The notes under the pieces were generated by a model. That model did not search any database. It had not been told where the DNA came from and was given only the letters and a program-made list of their open reading frames with translations. 64,000 bases of DNA, taken from contig CAWBYA010000003.1 of assembly GCA_963792895.1 (NCBI GenBank), positions 124,001 through 188,000 of the forward strand, written 5' to 3'. Below are positions 20,154 to 28,980 of this stretch, one piece after another (position 1 is the stretch's first letter; each line of letters opens with the position of its first letter). Made by a program: the position numbers and the translations under genes. The DNA is from UBA6912 sp963792895 (GTDB taxonomy: Bacteria; Actinomycetota; Acidimicrobiia; Spongiisociales; UBA5794).

Positions 20154-20229
20154 TGGCGCCCGCGGCAGGATTCGAACCTGCGGCCTACTGCTTAGGAGGC
20201 AGTTGCTCTATCCCCTGAGCTACGCGGGC
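20154..20229 (-). tRNA. tRNA-Arg (anticodon CCT)
   Basis: Acceptor GCCCGCG/CGCGGGC with discriminator G and encoded CCA (20154-20156). D-arm GCTCAGGGGATAGAGC, anticodon loop CTCCTAA, and T-arm GCAGG TTCGAAT CCTGC are intact. Anticodon CCT reads AGG. A TACCAT hexamer (20239-20244, minus strand) lies 9 nt upstream as likely -10. Confidence 0.97.
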
Positions 20230-20292
20230 AGATGCGTCATGGTACCGGGTTGCTCCCGGCTCACTCCTCGTCTGGCGCAACCTTCGTCTCGC

Positions 20293-21801
20293 TCACTCGC
20301 CTTCAGGGAGCGCCGACGCGACGAAACTCGCGATGTCGGCCTTCAGCTTGGCGAGTTCGTCGAGGTGCACGTACATCATGTGACCTGCCCCGTAGTAGTG
20401 CATCGCGACGTTGTCGAGGAGCTCCGGCGCGAGCCCCAGGTGGGAGAACGTGTACTCGGTCGCAAAGTGCGGTGTTGCCAGGTCGAAGTAGCCGTTGCCG
20501 ACGAACACCTTCATGAACGGATTGCGGGACATCACCTCGCGCAGCGTCTCGGATACGTCCACGTAGCTGTTCTTGAAGTCCTCGTAGTCCCACGGGTGCA
20601 CTCGCTCGGTCAGGATCTCGTACGGCAGGTCGCTCTCGTAGGCGAGGTCACCCCGCACGTAGTCGTTGAGCGCCGACGTGTAGACGCCCATGGTCGCGTC
20701 GATGCTCGGGTCGTTCTCCATCGCTTCGCCCGTGGAGAATCGGTCGTAGCCCGTGTAGCGGCTGTCGATCCGGCCAACCGTGCGGCCTTGGTCCCGCAGC
20801 AGCTCCTTGCAGAATCGGAGGATCTCGATGCGCAGGTCGGACTGGAGCACATAGCTCTCCGACAGTCCGGTGTAGCGGGCGAGCGACACTGCGATCTCGC
20901 GGCGGCGATCCTCACTCATCCGACTCCCCTCCATCAGAGCGAGCAGGTACTCGCCCGAGGCGAACGCCTCGACCTCGTCCAGGAAGGTGCGCAGCTCCAT
21001 GGCCTGGAGGTCGGGGGCCAGCCGCCCGTGATGCCACGCCGTCGCCGCGTAGGTTGGGAGGAACAGGACGTAGGGCAGGTCGTTGCCGCGGTTGAAGGTC
21101 CACGTCGTCCGATCGAAGCCCGCGGTCTGGAAGTTCAGGATCGACGACACGAGGATCAGGCCGTTGAAGTAGAGGCCGTGGCGCTTCAGCAGGTGGCCGG
21201 CGAGCCCAGCCGACCGCGTCGTGCCGTACGACTCGCCCGCCAAGAACTTCGGGGATCCCCACCGTTGATTGCGGGCAAGCCACAGCCGGATGAACTCGCC
21301 GACCGACTCCAGGTCCTTGGTGAAGTGGTGGTATGTCTTGGCCGCCTCTTCGGGGATCGCCCTGCTGTAGCCGGTACTCACCGGATCGATGAAGACGAGG
21401 TCGGCGACGTCGAGCAGAGAGTGCTCGTTGTCGGTGAGTCGGCCCGGTGGTGGCACCGCACTGCCATCACGCTCGAGGCGAACCCGACGCGGCCCAAAGG
21501 CCCCGAGGTGGAGCCACACCGATGACGAACCAGGTCCGCCGTTGAACGAGAAGATCACGGGACGGTCCCGGCCGTCGCCCACATCGTTGCGCACGTAGGA
21601 GATCGAGAAGAAGGATGCCTGCTTCTTGCCCTCTTCGTCCTTCAGGACCATGTGCCCCGCGGTGGCGGTGTAGTCGATCTCGTGACCATCGACGATGACT
21701 GAGTGGGCCGTCTCCGTCGACGTGTCCTCATGATGTGGGGGCGGCTCCGCAGCAGGCGTTTCCTGAGGCGAAGGCTCCTTCTTCGTGGTGTCTTCGACCA
21801 T
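20293..21801 (-). CDS. S10 family serine carboxypeptidase-like protein
   Basis: 502 residues. The alpha/beta-hydrolase core has FNGGPGSSS (oxyanion region), GESYG with the nucleophilic Ser (about residue 191), Asp in GYFDLATP and His in GAGHMMY near the end, so the triad is complete. The N-terminal 35 residues are acidic and Pro-rich. No clear signal peptide, unlike most S10 enzymes, so it may act in the cytoplasm. ATG 21801 has GGAG 8 nt upstream and is preferred to the GTG two codons earlier. Bacterial S10 members of this type are poorly characterised. Confidence 0.88.
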   Translation of the reverse strand: MVEDTTKKEPSPQETPAAEPPPHHEDTSTETAHSVIVDGHEIDYTATAGHMVLKDEEGKKQASFFSISYVRNDVGDGRDRPVIFSFNGGPGSSSVWLHLGAFGPRRVRLERDGSAVPPPGRLTDNEHSLLDVADLVFIDPVSTGYSRAIPEEAAKTYHHFTKDLESVGEFIRLWLARNQRWGSPKFLAGESYGTTRSAGLAGHLLKRHGLYFNGLILVSSILNFQTAGFDRTTWTFNRGNDLPYVLFLPTYAATAWHHGRLAPDLQAMELRTFLDEVEAFASGEYLLALMEGSRMSEDRRREIAVSLARYTGLSESYVLQSDLRIEILRFCKELLRDQGRTVGRIDSRYTGYDRFSTGEAMENDPSIDATMGVYTSALNDYVRGDLAYESDLPYEILTERVHPWDYEDFKNSYVDVSETLREVMSRNPFMKVFVGNGYFDLATPHFATEYTFSHLGLAPELLDNVAMHYYGAGHMMYVHLDELAKLKADIASFVASALPEGE

Positions 21802-21903
21802 GCTCACGTCTCCATTTGTCGATGCGGCCCGTCACCCTACTCAAGACGCGGACGCGCAACGGGGGCGGCGCACAGCCGCCCCCGCGTTCGCGACAAGGGG
21901 TGA

Positions 21904-22920
21904 TCAGGCCTCGACTGCAGCACCGCCCGGTGCCGGTTGCTCCTCACTCGCGGCGCCCTGGGCTGCGCGATCCGCAAGGAGCCCCCACACGCCGAGCAGC
22001 ACCACGAGCACACCACCGATCAGCACCATCCACGAGATGGGGGCGAGGGTCGTCGACTTGATGGTGTTGTAGTTGTCGAGCTGGCTCGCAAAGACGCCGA
22101 CCAGACCTTGGAAGCGGCCCATCGTGTCTGGCATCGTCTGGAGGGCGGTTGCGGTCGTCGGGAAGTTCTCACCGATGAACGCGCTCACCTCCTCGGTGCT
22201 CATGCCCAGCTGCTGAGCGAGTGCCGGGATCATTCCCGTCTGCATCTCGGTGCCCATGGCTCCGACGATGCCCAGCGCCTGCTCGGATTGGTCGATGAGC
22301 TCCTGGGTGTAGGCGGGCTTGAGGGCTGCGTTGAGGTCGTCAGCAGCACCCGACTTGCCGATGAGCGAGAACAGCAGCGTGCCTGCGACGACCAGGACGC
22401 CGAGCACGACGGCGAGCAGGGCTCCTGTGCCCGAACGGACGAACATCACCAACCCGACCAGCATGGTCAGCACACCGATACCTGCGATTGCCCACGGAAC
22501 AGTGGTGACGGGCAGCGAGTCGGTGGGGATGGCGTCCGCCTGGGCGAAGTTGTCCTGCTGTGACTCGATGAGGTCGATCACGCCTGTGAACTGGGTAGCG
22601 ATTGCGGGGAGCGCCTCGACTCCCGCAGCGACAGCCGGGAATTGCTGGCGGACGAAGCCACTGAAGGTCGGGACGTCCATACCGAGCGCCGCCGACATGG
22701 TGGGGACGACCGCCGATGCGAATTCGTCGCTGACGGCGGTGAGGCCCGCGATGTCGGTGCGCGCCTGGGCAACGGCTTCGTCGGTCATGACGTTGTCACG
22801 GAAAGCATCCGTGAGGTCCTCGAACGCCGGGGCCACCGAGAACAAGTTGGCCGCGATGGGCACGATCAGCAGCACGACGCCGACGATCACGACCCCAACG
22901 GCTGCGAGGCGCTTCTTCAT
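21904..22920 (-). CDS. four-helix membrane protein with duplicated extracytoplasmic domain
   Basis: 338 residues, start ATG 22920 with AGGAGAT upstream. Membrane helices lie near the N-terminus, twice around 150-195, and near the C-terminus. The two intervening external domains are similar: VPTMSAALGMDVPTFSGFV followed by FPAVAAGVEALP in the first aligns with MIPALAQQLGMSTEEVSAFI followed by FPTTATALQTMP in the second, each ending near a DNF/DNY motif. So the protein arose by internal duplication. No family or function is recognised. The tail after the last helix is Ala/Gly-rich. Confidence 0.8.
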   Translation of the reverse strand: MKKRLAAVGVVIVGVVLLIVPIAANLFSVAPAFEDLTDAFRDNVMTDEAVAQARTDIAGLTAVSDEFASAVVPTMSAALGMDVPTFSGFVRQQFPAVAAGVEALPAIATQFTGVIDLIESQQDNFAQADAIPTDSLPVTTVPWAIAGIGVLTMLVGLVMFVRSGTGALLAVVLGVLVVAGTLLFSLIGKSGAADDLNAALKPAYTQELIDQSEQALGIVGAMGTEMQTGMIPALAQQLGMSTEEVSAFIGENFPTTATALQTMPDTMGRFQGLVGVFASQLDNYNTIKSTTLAPISWMVLIGGVLVVLLGVWGLLADRAAQGAASEEQPAPGGAAVEA

Positions 22921-23124
22921 GTCATCTCCTATGGGCGATGCGGGGGCCGGATCTCGCGACGCACGAAGCGCGTCCAACCGGCCGGGTTCTTCCCACTGTG
23001 GATTCCAGCAGACGGGGGGACAGCACCCTAGGGGCTTCGGTCACCCGCCACGCTGCCAGATTCGCAGGCGCCGGCTCTCGAGCGCCGAGACCACGCCGAC
23101 GTAAACTGAACCGGCGGAGCGAGG

Positions 23125-23733
23125 TCACGCGTCGAAGTTGGTCAGCTCGCTCAGCAGGTCCAGCAGTTGCGACGTGCCGAGGCCTCCGAGCTGAACGTGA
23201 ACCACCGTGCCGTTCTCGTCGTAGATGACGTTCGTCGGCGACCCACGGGCGCCAAATGCCTGAACGCTCAGCGCGCTGCCGTTGCCGTTGCCGATGTCGG
23301 CGGCGATGGGCCACGCCTCTGCGATGCCCCACTTCTCGGCGTCGGCCAGACCGCGCCCGTTGTCCTGGCTGTTGATGCCTACGAAGTTCACGCGGTCACC
23401 GATCTCACGGGACAATGCGAGGAGTTGCGGAATCTCGTCCTCACACACCGTGCACCACGACGCGAAGAAGGCGGCAACGGTTGGCTTGCCCTTGAACTCC
23501 TCGAGCGTGACCCGACCGTCTCCGCCGAGCTCCGGGAGGTCCCACGCCTCACGTGTGGTATTGCCGACGGCGGGCTCGGGCCACACGGCAATGAGCAGCA
23601 GGGCGAGCACGGCAACCGCAGCCGTACCTATGCCGACCGTTCGGACCAGTCGGGTGCGCTGCTCTTTGCGGCGTTGCTCCTCGAGCTGACGTTGCTTCTC
23701 TTCGTGTCGCTGCGCGCTCGTCTTTCTGGCCAT
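23125..23733 (-). CDS. TlpA/ResA-like thiol-disulfide oxidoreductase
   Basis: 202 residues from ATG 23733. A charged cytoplasmic N-terminus (MARKTSAQRHEEKQR...) leads into one membrane anchor (about 31-50), then an extracytoplasmic thioredoxin fold with active site WCTVC (Cys94, Cys97), FKGKPTVAAFF before it, and a cis-Pro region RGSPTNVIYD. The protein probably reduces or exchanges disulfides outside the membrane, as in cytochrome c maturation or protein folding. The CTVC dipeptide is typical of TlpA-type proteins. Confidence 0.88.
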   Translation of the reverse strand: MARKTSAQRHEEKQRQLEEQRRKEQRTRLVRTVGIGTAAVAVLALLLIAVWPEPAVGNTTREAWDLPELGGDGRVTLEEFKGKPTVAAFFASWCTVCEDEIPQLLALSREIGDRVNFVGINSQDNGRGLADAEKWGIAEAWPIAADIGNGNGSALSVQAFGARGSPTNVIYDENGTVVHVQLGGLGTSQLLDLLSELTNFDA

Positions 23734-23896
23734 TGCGGACACCAACGGTAGGGCGAACCGTCGTGATCCCGAAATGTCGCCACGACGACTATTGGTGGCC
23801 CCGGGCGGTGTGGCGGCTGAGACGTCTGAATCCCCGGGCGCGCCGGCCGTCGATACCCTCCGGTCGAGTGTCCTGACCCACCCAAAGGGGGCAACC

Positions 23897-24745
23897 ATGG
23901 AGTTCACGAGCATCAGCTACGCCGTGACCGACCGCATCGCAACGATCATGCTCGACCGGCCCGAGCGGCTCAACGCCATCGACGATGCAATGCCCGCCGA
24001 GATTCGGCGTGCCGTGACGTTGGCTGAGGACGACGACTCGGTCCATGTCATCGTGGTGACGGGTGCCGGGCGTGCGTTCTGTGCGGGGTACGACCTCAAG
24101 GCGTACGCAGAAGCTCCCGGCAGCAATCGAGGCGTCCAGGACATGCCCTGGGACCCAACGGTCGATATGCGGTGGATGGGGCAGAACACCCGCGACTTCA
24201 TGAGCCTCTGGCACGCCCACAAGCCGACCATCGCCAAGGTGCGCGGCTATGCGGTTGCCGGCGGGTCGGACATCGCACTCGCCTGCGACCTCGTGGTGAT
24301 GGCTGAGGATGCCAAGATCGGCTACCCGCCCGCCCGGGTGTGGGGCTGCCCCACAACTGCCATGTGGGTCTACCGGGTAGGCGCGGAGCAGGCGAAGCGG
24401 ATGCTGCTGACCGGCGACCTCGTCGACGGCACCGAAGCCGCCGCGATGGGTCTCGTGCTCGAGGCGGTCCCCGAGCCGCAACTCGACGGCCGGGTGGACG
24501 AGCTTGCGAAACGCATGGCCGGCGTGCCGCGCAACCAACTGCTCATGCAGAAGTTGATGGTGAATCAGGCCTACGAAAACATGGGCATGCGGACGACGCA
24601 GCTCGTTGCCACACTCTTCGATGGCATCACCCGCCATACGCCCGAGGGCACGTGGTTCAAACAGCTCGCCGAGACCGAGGGCTTTGCGGCCGCCGTGCGC
24701 CATCGCGACTCAGGTGACCCGATCGCGCCAGGGAGGTCGAAGTAG
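23897..24745 (+). CDS. enoyl-CoA hydratase/isomerase (crotonase) family protein
   Basis: 282 residues, start ATG 23897 with an AAAGGGGG-type ribosome site. Crotonase fold: DRPERLNAID, oxyanion-hole segments GAGRAFCAGYDL and AVAGGSDIALACDL. Positions equivalent to the two catalytic Glu of rat crotonase read Ser/Asp (GGSDIA) and a GYPPARVWG loop, so it may not be a classical hydratase. It uses an acyl-CoA substrate, identity unknown. Expressed away from the TlpA-like gene with 163 nt between. Confidence 0.88.
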   Translation: MEFTSISYAVTDRIATIMLDRPERLNAIDDAMPAEIRRAVTLAEDDDSVHVIVVTGAGRAFCAGYDLKAYAEAPGSNRGVQDMPWDPTVDMRWMGQNTRDFMSLWHAHKPTIAKVRGYAVAGGSDIALACDLVVMAEDAKIGYPPARVWGCPTTAMWVYRVGAEQAKRMLLTGDLVDGTEAAAMGLVLEAVPEPQLDGRVDELAKRMAGVPRNQLLMQKLMVNQAYENMGMRTTQLVATLFDGITRHTPEGTWFKQLAETEGFAAAVRHRDSGDPIAPGRSK

Positions 24746-24825
24746 GCCATGTAGCCGGACGGGCGGCAGGGCCGTCGGCTGCGCCAGACCGCAAGCCGGC
24801 GGTGGGCTACGCCGGCTCGGCGAGG

Positions 24826-25164
24826 TCAGCTCTCTCGAGATTCGAGCGGTTCGTCCTCCGGGTCGAACCACTCGATCGATCCGAGCGCCGACTCCACGTC
24901 ACCGGCAGCCTTGCGGGCGGGGCGAGAAGCGCGCGGGGCCGATGAGGCGGCGTGTGTGAGGGGCGCAACGGCCGGTGTCGGCTCGGGGGCAGCCTCGGGA
25001 TCGGCCGGTGTCGCGCCCATGCCGGCAAAGTTCCGGAGGCGGGCGGTGAACGTGTGCCAAACCTCGGACTCGGTCGGCGGGTGGTCGCGCAACAGGTCGG
25101 GTACCTGGCGGACCCAACCAACGGCTTGGAGCGTGCCGACCATCACCACACCGGTGATGGCCAC
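24826..25164 (-). CDS. small membrane-anchored hypothetical protein
   Basis: 112 residues if started at GTG 25164, with a hydrophobic N-terminus (ITGVVMVGTLQAVGWV) and a Pro/Ala-rich, then acidic, cytoplasmic-like tail. The frame continues upstream without a start, encoding more hydrophobic sequence (LPRPVVLLASLG). An ATG at 25224 overlaps the stop of the upstream ATPase gene (ATGA) but is out of frame and hits a stop after five codons; a single missing base near 25215 would give a coupled start. Function unknown. Confidence 0.5.
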   Translation of the reverse strand: MAITGVVMVGTLQAVGWVRQVPDLLRDHPPTESEVWHTFTARLRNFAGMGATPADPEAAPEPTPAVAPLTHAASSAPRASRPARKAAGDVESALGSIEWFDPEDEPLESRES

Positions 25165-25219
25165 GATGCCGAGCGAGGCCAGCAGTACGACGGGTCGGGG
25201 CAGGTTCAGATCGAAGAAC

Positions 25220-27439
25220 TCATGCGATATTGGACTGCACCATCGACAGGATCAAGAGACCCGCCATGGCTGCGATCAGCCACCGCTTCCACGGCAACAG
25301 CGGCCGGCTCACCATTCCGAGCGCAAACAACCCGATTGCCGTCAGCACGAGGGTGGCCACCGTCCGGGCCTCAGTGAGCTGAACCTCCTCGGCGATCGCG
25401 AGTTGATAGGCACTGATGGTGGCGACCGCGGCAGCGAGGCCGGTTGGCAGGGCGAAGCGCAACACCCGGCCTATGAAGCCGGAACGGGCGCGGCGAGCCG
25501 ACGGAGCGAGGGCGAGGAAGAACGCAGGGATACCCACCGTGACCGCCCCTACCAGCGTCAGGTGGCGGGGCAGGAACGGGAAGGGCTGGGCGAGGACGCT
25601 GATGGCGAGCGCAATGGTGATCGCATACACCGTCTTCGTCACGAACAGGTTCGCCACGCGTTCGATGTTCGAGATCACCCGCCTGCCCTCGGCGACCACG
25701 CCGGGGAGAGTGTCGAACCGACCATCGATGAGCACCAGTTGGGCAACGGCGCGAGAGGCCGGCGCTCCTGCCCCGATAGCGATGCCGATGTCGCTGTCCT
25801 TGAGGGCGAGCACATCGTTGACGCCGTCGCCGGTCATGGCGACCACGTGCCCGCGGGATTGCAGGGCCGCAACCATCGCCCGCTTCTGGTGCGGGCTCAC
25901 CCGACCGAAGACCGTGGCGCGGTCCATCACGTCTGCGAGTTCGGCGGGGTCGTCCGGAAGCGATCGGGCGTCGACCACCTCGTGAGACCCGACCACGCCG
26001 ACCTCGCGGGCTATGGCCGCAACGGTGCGCGGGTGATCGCCTGAGATGACTTTGGCCGCAACGCCTTGCTCGGCGAAGTACCGCAGCGTCTGGGCGGCAT
26101 CGGAGCGAATGCGGTCGCCGAGCATCAGCAGCGCAACCGGGCGCAGGCCGGCGGGGAGGTCTTGATCTGAGAACGTGGCTTCGCTCGTGGCCACGAGCAA
26201 CACGCGGCGACCGCCAGACGCCCGAGCCTCGGCATCGGCGAGAAGGTCTGCATCATTCGAGGCGAGCACGTCGGGCGCCCCCATGACCCATGTCCCATGG
26301 CCCATGAAAGACGAGCCGCTCCATTTGCGCGCCGAGGAGAAGGGGATGCTGCGTATTGGGCGCCAATCGGGAGCCTCGGGGTAGGCGGCGGCGATGGCGG
26401 CGAGCGTTGCGTTTGGGTTTGCCTCGGCGACCGCCAGTGCGGCCAAACCAGCCGTTGGGTCGGTATCGCCGAGCAAGGCCACCTCTTGGACGACGAGCTT
26501 GCCTTCGGTGAGCGTGCCGGTCTTGTCGAAGCAGATCGTGTCGACCCGAGCGAGACCCTCGATGGCGGGCAGCTCCTTGACCAGCACGCTCTGCCTGCCG
26601 AGCCGGACGACCCCGACGGCGAAAGCGATCGAGGTCAACAAGACGAGACCCTGGGGGATCATGCCGACGGCTCCTGCAACCGCACCGCTGAGCGCCTGGG
26701 TGAAGCCCTCTTCGGTACGCATCTGACTCCAAACCAGCAGGGCGATCATCGGTCCGATCGCCCAGCTCACGCCTTTGATGATCAAGTCGACTCCGTCGCG
26801 AAGCTCGGAGCGCACCAACGTGAACCGTTTCGCCTCCATCGCGAGCTTTGCGGCGTATGCCCCGGCGCCGACGGCCGTAGCCCGGTAGCGGCCTGCTCCT
26901 GCGGCCACGAAGCTTCCCGAGAGGCACTCGTCGCCCGGCTCTTTGCGTACGGCGTCTGATTCACCGGTGAGAAGCGACTCATCGATCTCCAGACCAGCGG
27001 CCTCGATGACCGAACCGTCGACGGCGAGTTGGTCGCCGGGGCGGAGCTCGATGACGTCGTCGAGGACGATCCGGTCGACGGCTACGTCCTGGATCCTCCC
27101 GTCGCGCACGACCCGAGCGACAGGAGCAGTGACGAGTTCGAGCTTGTCGAGCGTGCGCTTCGCCCGTAGCTCCTGGACGATGCCGATGGCGGCGTTGGTG
27201 ACGAGGACGATCCCGAAGAGAGCGTCCCGGGGCTCGCGCACGACGGCGAGCACAACCACGAGGAGGACACCGAGCAGGATGTTGAACCGAGTGACGAGGT
27301 TGTCTCTGACGATCTCGCGAGTGGTTCGGCTTGGGCTCTCGGGCGCCGCATTGAGGTGGCCCGCCTCAACGCGCTGTCGGACCTCGGCGGCACTCAGGCC
27401 GACGGCGGGAAGCGCGGGTTCGTTGTCGGCAGCTGGCAT
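25220..27439 (-). CDS. cation-transporting P-type ATPase (CtpE-like)
   Basis: 739-residue P-type ATPase. TGES (actuator domain, about 157-160), DKTGTLT with the phosphorylated Asp (about 306), TGDGVND hinge (about 537) and the M4 motif GMIPQGLVLLTS are present. The PQGL motif in M4 and the overall form match actinobacterial CtpE-type ATPases, for which Ca2+ transport has been reported in mycobacteria. No N-terminal heavy-metal domain. TAGGCT-N6-ATG marks a leaderless start. It is divergent from the small gene at 27525, with an inverted repeat between. Confidence 0.9.
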   Translation of the reverse strand: MPAADNEPALPAVGLSAAEVRQRVEAGHLNAAPESPSRTTREIVRDNLVTRFNILLGVLLVVVLAVVREPRDALFGIVLVTNAAIGIVQELRAKRTLDKLELVTAPVARVVRDGRIQDVAVDRIVLDDVIELRPGDQLAVDGSVIEAAGLEIDESLLTGESDAVRKEPGDECLSGSFVAAGAGRYRATAVGAGAYAAKLAMEAKRFTLVRSELRDGVDLIIKGVSWAIGPMIALLVWSQMRTEEGFTQALSGAVAGAVGMIPQGLVLLTSIAFAVGVVRLGRQSVLVKELPAIEGLARVDTICFDKTGTLTEGKLVVQEVALLGDTDPTAGLAALAVAEANPNATLAAIAAAYPEAPDWRPIRSIPFSSARKWSGSSFMGHGTWVMGAPDVLASNDADLLADAEARASGGRRVLLVATSEATFSDQDLPAGLRPVALLMLGDRIRSDAAQTLRYFAEQGVAAKVISGDHPRTVAAIAREVGVVGSHEVVDARSLPDDPAELADVMDRATVFGRVSPHQKRAMVAALQSRGHVVAMTGDGVNDVLALKDSDIGIAIGAGAPASRAVAQLVLIDGRFDTLPGVVAEGRRVISNIERVANLFVTKTVYAITIALAISVLAQPFPFLPRHLTLVGAVTVGIPAFFLALAPSARRARSGFIGRVLRFALPTGLAAAVATISAYQLAIAEEVQLTEARTVATLVLTAIGLFALGMVSRPLLPWKRWLIAAMAGLLILSMVQSNIA

Positions 27440-27490
27440 ACACCGAGCCTACAGCTGCGCCGCAGATCGCCGGGATGAGACGCGATGAAC

Positions 27491-27502
27491 TACACTGGTG
27501 TA
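27491..27502. promoter_or_regulatory. candidate operator TACAC-TG-GTGTA
   Basis: Perfect 5-bp inverted repeat with a 2-nt centre, in the 85-bp gap between the divergent ATPase and the gene at 27525. It contains TACACT, which could serve as the -10 of the plus-strand gene, so a bound repressor would block it. Confidence 0.45.
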
Positions 27503-27524
27503 ACTCGAACGGGTGGAGGATGCG

Positions 27525-27914
27525 ATGGCGGTGGCCGTACGACCAGATGTGATGCCGGGCGCCGACGTGGTGCGCGCCGCAGTCGGCCACTACGTGCGAA
27601 GCCATGAGCCGGTCGTCGAGTCGTGGCTCGCCGAGCTCACGGGAACCTCACTCGGCGATGAGCTGGCCTTCTTGCGGTGTGTAGCGGCTATCGAGCGCAA
27701 GATCGTCGAGATCGCGGTGACCGCAAACACCGACTGCACGGGCTTGAGCGCCCCGGTGTGGCGGCTCGCAGGCAGCGGCTGGCATGTTGTGTGCCTCGTA
27801 CCTGTGGCATCGATGGGCGAGGCGCATGCTGCATTGCGTGGTGCCCCATGCCGGCTCCAGCCGTGGTGGCTCGCCGGTGGCGACGTCGCCTTTGGTCGCT
27901 GCGAGACCCCTTGA
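27525..27914 (+). CDS. hypothetical protein
   Basis: 129 residues from ATG 27525, with GGTGGAGG 5 nt upstream. No membrane segment or recognised domain; Trp/Cys-containing C-terminal half (WRLAGSGWHVVCLV, QPWWLAGGDVAFG). Divergent from the P-type ATPase and possibly controlled by the inverted repeat at 27491. Function unknown. Confidence 0.5.
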   Translation: MAVAVRPDVMPGADVVRAAVGHYVRSHEPVVESWLAELTGTSLGDELAFLRCVAAIERKIVEIAVTANTDCTGLSAPVWRLAGSGWHVVCLVPVASMGEAHAALRGAPCRLQPWWLAGGDVAFGRCETP

Positions 27915-27961
27915 CCGGGGTCGAGGGTCGGCGCGATCGCACCGCTGGGTAGGCTGGCTCG

Positions 27962-28909
27962 ATGCCTGCTCCACTCCAGCCGCAACCGACGATTGCGTTC
28001 GTCTGGGACTTCGAACATGCGCTGATCACGACGCCGCTCCTCGCTCCCGTGCTTGCGGCCCACAACGTCGACACGGAGGAGTTCGAGGAAGAGGTTGCCG
28101 GTCTTGCGGCGTTCCACGCTGTTCGGGGCGAGACGCTCTCGCCGGATACGGCCCGTCTCCTGCACCTCCTCGCCTATGTGCGGAGCGGCAGGATGAAGAG
28201 CCTCACCAACGCGACTCTGCGGAGTCTCGGCAGCAAACTGTCGCCTGCGCCGGGCGCCGTGGAGCTCATCGCCGAAACTCGGGCACGCGTGCGGGCGGTG
28301 GCCGAGTTCGCCCGTGAGGGGATCATCGTGGAGCACTATGCCGTGACGACCGGGCCCGTCGTGATGGTCCAAGGGAGCGTGCTCGGTGAGCACCTCGATG
28401 GCATGTGGGGGAGCACGTTTCTCGGCGAGCGAGCCACGCCGGGCTACCTGGATCAGCTCCCCGTCGTGGCCGCCGCTCCGCTTCCTGTGAGCCACCTCGG
28501 GGTTGCATACGAGCACTCCTCTGCACCCCGGACGCTGTTCGAGATCAGCAAAGGCGTCAACCGCGAGCCGACTCTCCATGTCGACACCCGGATGGGTGAC
28601 GACGAGCGCCGAGTTCCCCTCGCCAACATGGTGTTCGTTGCCGGGAGCACGAGCTGGGTGCCAGCGCTGTCGATCGTCAACACCGCAGGCGGCAAGACGC
28701 TTGGCGTTGCCGCGACGGCGTCGGCAGAGCGCGGGGTCGCCCGCCTCCACACCGAGGGCAGGGTGCACGATGCTGCGCCTGCCGACTATCGGAGTGGCCA
28801 GCCCGCTCATGACTGGCTGACCGAGGCCGTCGAGCAGATTTCCTACGGGATCGTCGAACATCGGCGCCGAGCATTCGCCGGCACTCCCGAAGCTCCTCCG
28901 ACGGCTTGA
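27962..28909 (+). CDS. HAD-like family protein, probably catalytically degenerate
   Basis: 315 residues resembling a HAD hydrolase family in which the first motif is normally DFDGTL. Here motif I reads FVWDFEHAL, so the second Asp is Glu; the cap-type segment MKSLTNATLRSLG, motif II region IVEHYAVTTGP and Lys in EISKGVN are kept. The motif IV region, normally a GDG.SD-type acidic pair, reads VFVAGSTSWVPALS with no acid, so Mg binding looks lost. TAGGCT-N6-ATG gives a leaderless start. Role unknown; perhaps a binding or regulatory pseudoenzyme. Confidence 0.72.
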   Translation: MPAPLQPQPTIAFVWDFEHALITTPLLAPVLAAHNVDTEEFEEEVAGLAAFHAVRGETLSPDTARLLHLLAYVRSGRMKSLTNATLRSLGSKLSPAPGAVELIAETRARVRAVAEFAREGIIVEHYAVTTGPVVMVQGSVLGEHLDGMWGSTFLGERATPGYLDQLPVVAAAPLPVSHLGVAYEHSSAPRTLFEISKGVNREPTLHVDTRMGDDERRVPLANMVFVAGSTSWVPALSIVNTAGGKTLGVAATASAERGVARLHTEGRVHDAAPADYRSGQPAHDWLTEAVEQISYGIVEHRRRAFAGTPEAPPTA

Positions 28910-28980
28910 CGGCAGCATCGCAGAGATCGGAGACCGCTCTTGCCTGCCTACGCTGCGTTCGTCCGTAGCGAGGAGGCGGT

